A stretch of DNA of 8,301 bases. Origin: Chlamydia trachomatis. GTDB lineage: Bacteria > Chlamydiota > Chlamydiia > Chlamydiales > 2-12-FULL-49-11. Of the stretch, positions 6,465 through 8,301 are shown in pieces. Below the pieces are notes generated by a model that did not search any database, had not been told where the DNA came from, and saw only the letters and a program-made list of their open reading frames with translations. The translations under genes were made by a program, and so were the position numbers. The stretch lies in NCBI GenBank assembly GCA_945870925.1, contig CAMBTZ010000057.1, positions 1 to 8,301 on the forward strand, given 5' to 3'. Each line of letters opens with the position of its first letter. Positions within the stretch are counted from its first letter, which is position 1.

Positions 6465-6468
6465 GGAG
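6465..6468 (+). promoter_or_regulatory. Shine-Dalgarno supporting the TTG start of lpxC
   Basis: GGAG, within AAGGGATGGAG (6458-6468), lies 5 bp before TTG 6474. The ATGs at 6463 and 6485 are both out of frame, so this site is the main evidence for a TTG start. The left part of the motif overlaps the lnt stop codon, which suggests translational coupling. Confidence 0.6.
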
Positions 6469-6473
6469 TCGAT

Positions 6474-7376
6474 TTGGTATTGCCATGTGAACTTAAGATT
6501 ATTGATAAAGAAAGTGAACTCGCATTCAATAGAAAAGGGCGAACAATTTCCAGGGAAATTTCATTTTCAGGAAGTGGGCTTTTTTCAGGAATTCAAGTAA
6601 ATATGAAGTTAAAGCCTGCTCCGATAGGGACTGGCATTATTTTTCAACGAATAGATCTTCCTGAAAAACCGATTATTCCGGCTCATGTTAATTACATTTA
6701 CGGAACTCCAAGATGTACAATTCTCGCAAAAAATCAAGCAGTTGTGCAAAGTGTAGAGCACATACTCTCAGCACTTTTTGCTTTTGATATTGATAACCTA
6801 ATAATAGAATTAGATGGTCCTGAAGTGCCTGCTGGTGATGGGAGTTCGTTGCAGTTTATTCATCTTTTACAATCAGTTGAGATTGAAGAGCAAGCCTCGT
6901 TAGTCCCTTATTATCATTTACCAAAACCTATTTACTGGGCTGATGGAAATGTGCAATTAGTTGCCATTCCTGCCAAAGAGCTGCAATTTAGTTATACTTT
7001 GTCCTATCCGGGTCATCCTCTTTTAAATGCTCAATTTCATACGCTTGTGATGAATAGAGAGCGTTATATAACTGAGATTGCCCCTTGTCGCACATTTTCC
7101 CTTTACGAGGAAATTTTGCCACTTTTAGAAAAGGGAATCATTAAAGGGGGCACTTTATCAAACGGAGTTGTGATTAAAGGTGATGAAATCCTTAATCCTG
7201 AGGGACTAAAATTCAATGATGAGATGGTTAGGCATAAAATGCTTGATTTGATTGGCGATCTCTCATTAATGGGAATACGGGTAGTAGCCCATTTTATTGC
7301 AATTCGGTCGGGTCATTTTACTAATACCGAGCTTGCAAAGAGGATTTTAGCTTGCATCAAGGGAGTAAATAACTAG
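6474..7376 (+). CDS. lpxC: UDP-3-O-acyl-N-acetylglucosamine deacetylase LpxC
   Basis: This zinc-dependent cytosolic deacetylase carries out the committed second step of lipid A synthesis, after LpxA. Zinc ligands and catalytic residues are visible: S93-V-E-H96 (His96 ligand, Glu95), V252-R-H-K-M-L-D258 (His254 and Asp258 ligands) and S279-G-H281 (catalytic base or acid His281). The blocks L-D-G-P-E-V-P-A-G-D-G-S-S (113-125) and E-I-A-P-C-R-T-F (201-208) are strongly family-typical. At 300 aa the length is normal. The start is TTG, since no in-frame ATG or GTG occurs before the conserved domain. The first 20 or so residues before G-R-T-I-S-R are a polar extension which, as I recall, Chlamydia LpxC largely lacks, so a later non-ATG start is possible. 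It follows lnt by 14 bp and precedes fabZ by 2 bp. Confidence 0.95.
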   Translation: MVLPCELKIIDKESELAFNRKGRTISREISFSGSGLFSGIQVNMKLKPAPIGTGIIFQRIDLPEKPIIPAHVNYIYGTPRCTILAKNQAVVQSVEHILSALFAFDIDNLIIELDGPEVPAGDGSSLQFIHLLQSVEIEEQASLVPYYHLPKPIYWADGNVQLVAIPAKELQFSYTLSYPGHPLLNAQFHTLVMNRERYITEIAPCRTFSLYEEILPLLEKGIIKGGTLSNGVVIKGDEILNPEGLKFNDEMVRHKMLDLIGDLSLMGIRVVAHFIAIRSGHFTNTELAKRILACIKGVNN

Positions 7377-7378
7377 GT

Positions 7379-7837
7379 ATGATTAATCCAAATGAACTTG
7401 ATATTGGACTCATTTTAAATTGCCTGCCTCACAGATATCCATTTCTGCTCGTAGATAAAGTAACAGAGATAGATTTAGAGGGTGGGCGAATTTTGGGAGT
7501 AAAAAACGTTACATACAATGAGCCCTTTTTTCAAGGACATTTCCCTGGAAATCCGATTATGCCGGGAGTTCTTATTATTGAGGCTCTTGCGCAGATAGGT
7601 GGTATTTTAATGTTTCAAAAGGGGTACCCTCAGTTGAAAGTTCTTGCCAGCATCCGAAATGCAAAATTTAGACGATTGGTAAGGCCTGGTGATGTTCTTC
7701 AGTTAGAAGCTTGGGAGATACATTTGAGTGCTCGTGGAGGAAAAGTTAAGGGTGAAGCACGTGTCAATAATGAAAAAGCAGCAGAAGGTGAAATCGTATT
7801 TGGAATGATTTCAGAAAAAACACCGAAAGAGAATTGA
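7379..7837 (+). CDS. fabZ: (3R)-hydroxyacyl-[acyl-carrier-protein] dehydratase FabZ
   Basis: FabZ dehydrates (3R)-hydroxyacyl-ACP to trans-2-enoyl-ACP in fatty acid elongation. It competes with LpxA for the same hydroxyacyl-ACP, so its place between lpxC and lpxA makes metabolic sense and is common in bacteria. The hot-dog fold signatures are complete: L16-P-H-R-Y-P-F-L-L-V-D near the start and G53-H-F-P-G-N-P-I-M-P-G with catalytic His54, then the helix with catalytic Glu68 (I-E-A-L-A-Q). The length of 152 aa is normal. The ATG at 7379 begins 2 bp after the lpxC stop. The nearest ribosome-binding match, GGGAG at 7361-7365, is rather far away (13 bp), so initiation may rely on ribosomes finishing lpxC. 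Confidence 0.96.
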   Translation: MINPNELDIGLILNCLPHRYPFLLVDKVTEIDLEGGRILGVKNVTYNEPFFQGHFPGNPIMPGVLIIEALAQIGGILMFQKGYPQLKVLASIRNAKFRRLVRPGDVLQLEAWEIHLSARGGKVKGEARVNNEKAAEGEIVFGMISEKTPKEN

Positions 7838-7844
7838 AGAGGGA
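7838..7844 (+). promoter_or_regulatory. Shine-Dalgarno of lpxA
   Basis: AGAGGGA directly follows the fabZ stop and lies 5 bp before the ATG at 7850, supporting that start. Confidence 0.7.
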
Positions 7845-7849
7845 ATAGA

Positions 7850-8301
7850 ATGACTAAAATTCATCCAACAGCAATTGTGCACTCATCGATAAGTTTAGGT
7901 AAAGATGTTGTAATTGAGGCCTATGCAGTCTTAAATTCGCCAAATATTAAGATAGGCGACAATGTAGTGATTAAGTCACATGCATACATAGACGGACATG
8001 TAACTATTGGTCAAGGAACAACAATTTGGCCGTTTGCAAGTATTGGAAGTCAGACGCAAGATTTAAAATATAAAGGTGAAGTTACCTACGTAGAAATTGG
8101 TGAGAATTGTCAAATTCGAGAGTATGTAACAATTAATAGTTCTTGCGGTGAAGGAACTAAGGTGATCATTGGAAATCAATGCTTGATTATGGCCTATTGT
8201 CATGTCGCACACAATTGCGTGATTGGTAATGGAGTGATTATGTCAAACGGAGCAACACTTGCAGGTCATGTTACAATTGGTAATCATGCTATTTTAGGAG
8301 G
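7850..8301 (+). CDS. lpxA: acyl-[ACP]-UDP-N-acetylglucosamine O-acyltransferase LpxA (5' part, cut by window end)
   Basis: LpxA performs the first, reversible step of lipid A synthesis, moving a hydroxyacyl or acyl chain from ACP to the 3-OH of UDP-GlcNAc in the cytosol. About 150 codons are visible and remain open at the right edge; the family is about 260-280 aa, so the C-terminal helical domain is missing. Hexapeptide (left-handed beta-helix) repeats run through the whole visible part (for example I-K-I-G-D-N, V-T-I-G-Q-G, V-E-I-G-E-N). The LpxA-specific loop is Q70-D-L-K-Y-K-G-E, and I-R-E-Y-V-T-I-N follows at 89-96. H118-V-A-H-N contains His121, the counterpart of the catalytic His125 of E. 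coli LpxA. The start has a good Shine-Dalgarno and lies 12 bp after fabZ. In Chlamydia the next gene is fmt, which could follow here. Confidence 0.95.
   Translation, partial: MTKIHPTAIVHSSISLGKDVVIEAYAVLNSPNIKIGDNVVIKSHAYIDGHVTIGQGTTIWPFASIGSQTQDLKYKGEVTYVEIGENCQIREYVTINSSCGEGTKVIIGNQCLIMAYCHVAHNCVIGNGVIMSNGATLAGHVTIGNHAILG

Overview
The window looks like chromosomal core DNA from a member of the Chlamydiae, most likely an environmental (Parachlamydiales-type) lineage. Three things point there. The order lnt-lpxC-fabZ-lpxA is, from memory, the order of the Chlamydia lipid A cluster. A SurA-like exported protein sits directly before ksgA, as I recall it doing in Chlamydia. The LpxC, LpxA and Lnt proteins carry chlamydial-looking motifs. 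The DNA is AT-rich and tightly packed, with no intergenic gap longer than about 50 bp apart from the 65 bp at the left edge. I see no tRNA, rRNA, CRISPR array, IS element or phage gene.

Layout. Positions 66-1325 (+) hold a DacF-type D-alanyl-D-alanine carboxypeptidase. Its 3' end overlaps, tail to tail, the 3' end of a minus-strand operon running leftwards from 4246 to 1234: an RsmB/Fmu-type 16S rRNA cytosine methyltransferase, then a SurA-like periplasmic chaperone, then KsgA (16S rRNA adenine dimethyltransferase). A 49-bp divergent spacer at 4247-4295 separates this from a plus-strand operon running to the right edge: a DoxX-family membrane protein, Lnt (apolipoprotein N-acyltransferase), LpxC, FabZ and LpxA, which is cut off by the window end.

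The right-hand operon is an envelope-lipid module. LpxA and LpxC carry out the first two steps of lipid A synthesis. FabZ dehydrates the (3R)-hydroxyacyl-ACP pool from which LpxA draws its acyl donor. Lnt completes lipoprotein acylation. The left-hand minus operon combines ribosome maturation with outer-membrane-protein folding. DacF trims peptidoglycan stem peptides.

The most unusual structure is inside the 5' end of lnt. A palindromic element made of degenerate CGCAAAG-type octamers (arms 4822-4848 and 4897-4923, 26 of 27 bases complementary) lies in-frame in the coding sequence. It adds about 76 codons ahead of the family-typical Lnt N-terminus without a stop or frameshift. A 28-bp imperfect direct repeat, offset by exactly 228 bp (76 codons), brackets it. 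This resembles in concept the Rickettsia palindromic elements that insert in-frame into protein genes, and it is the best candidate for something new here.
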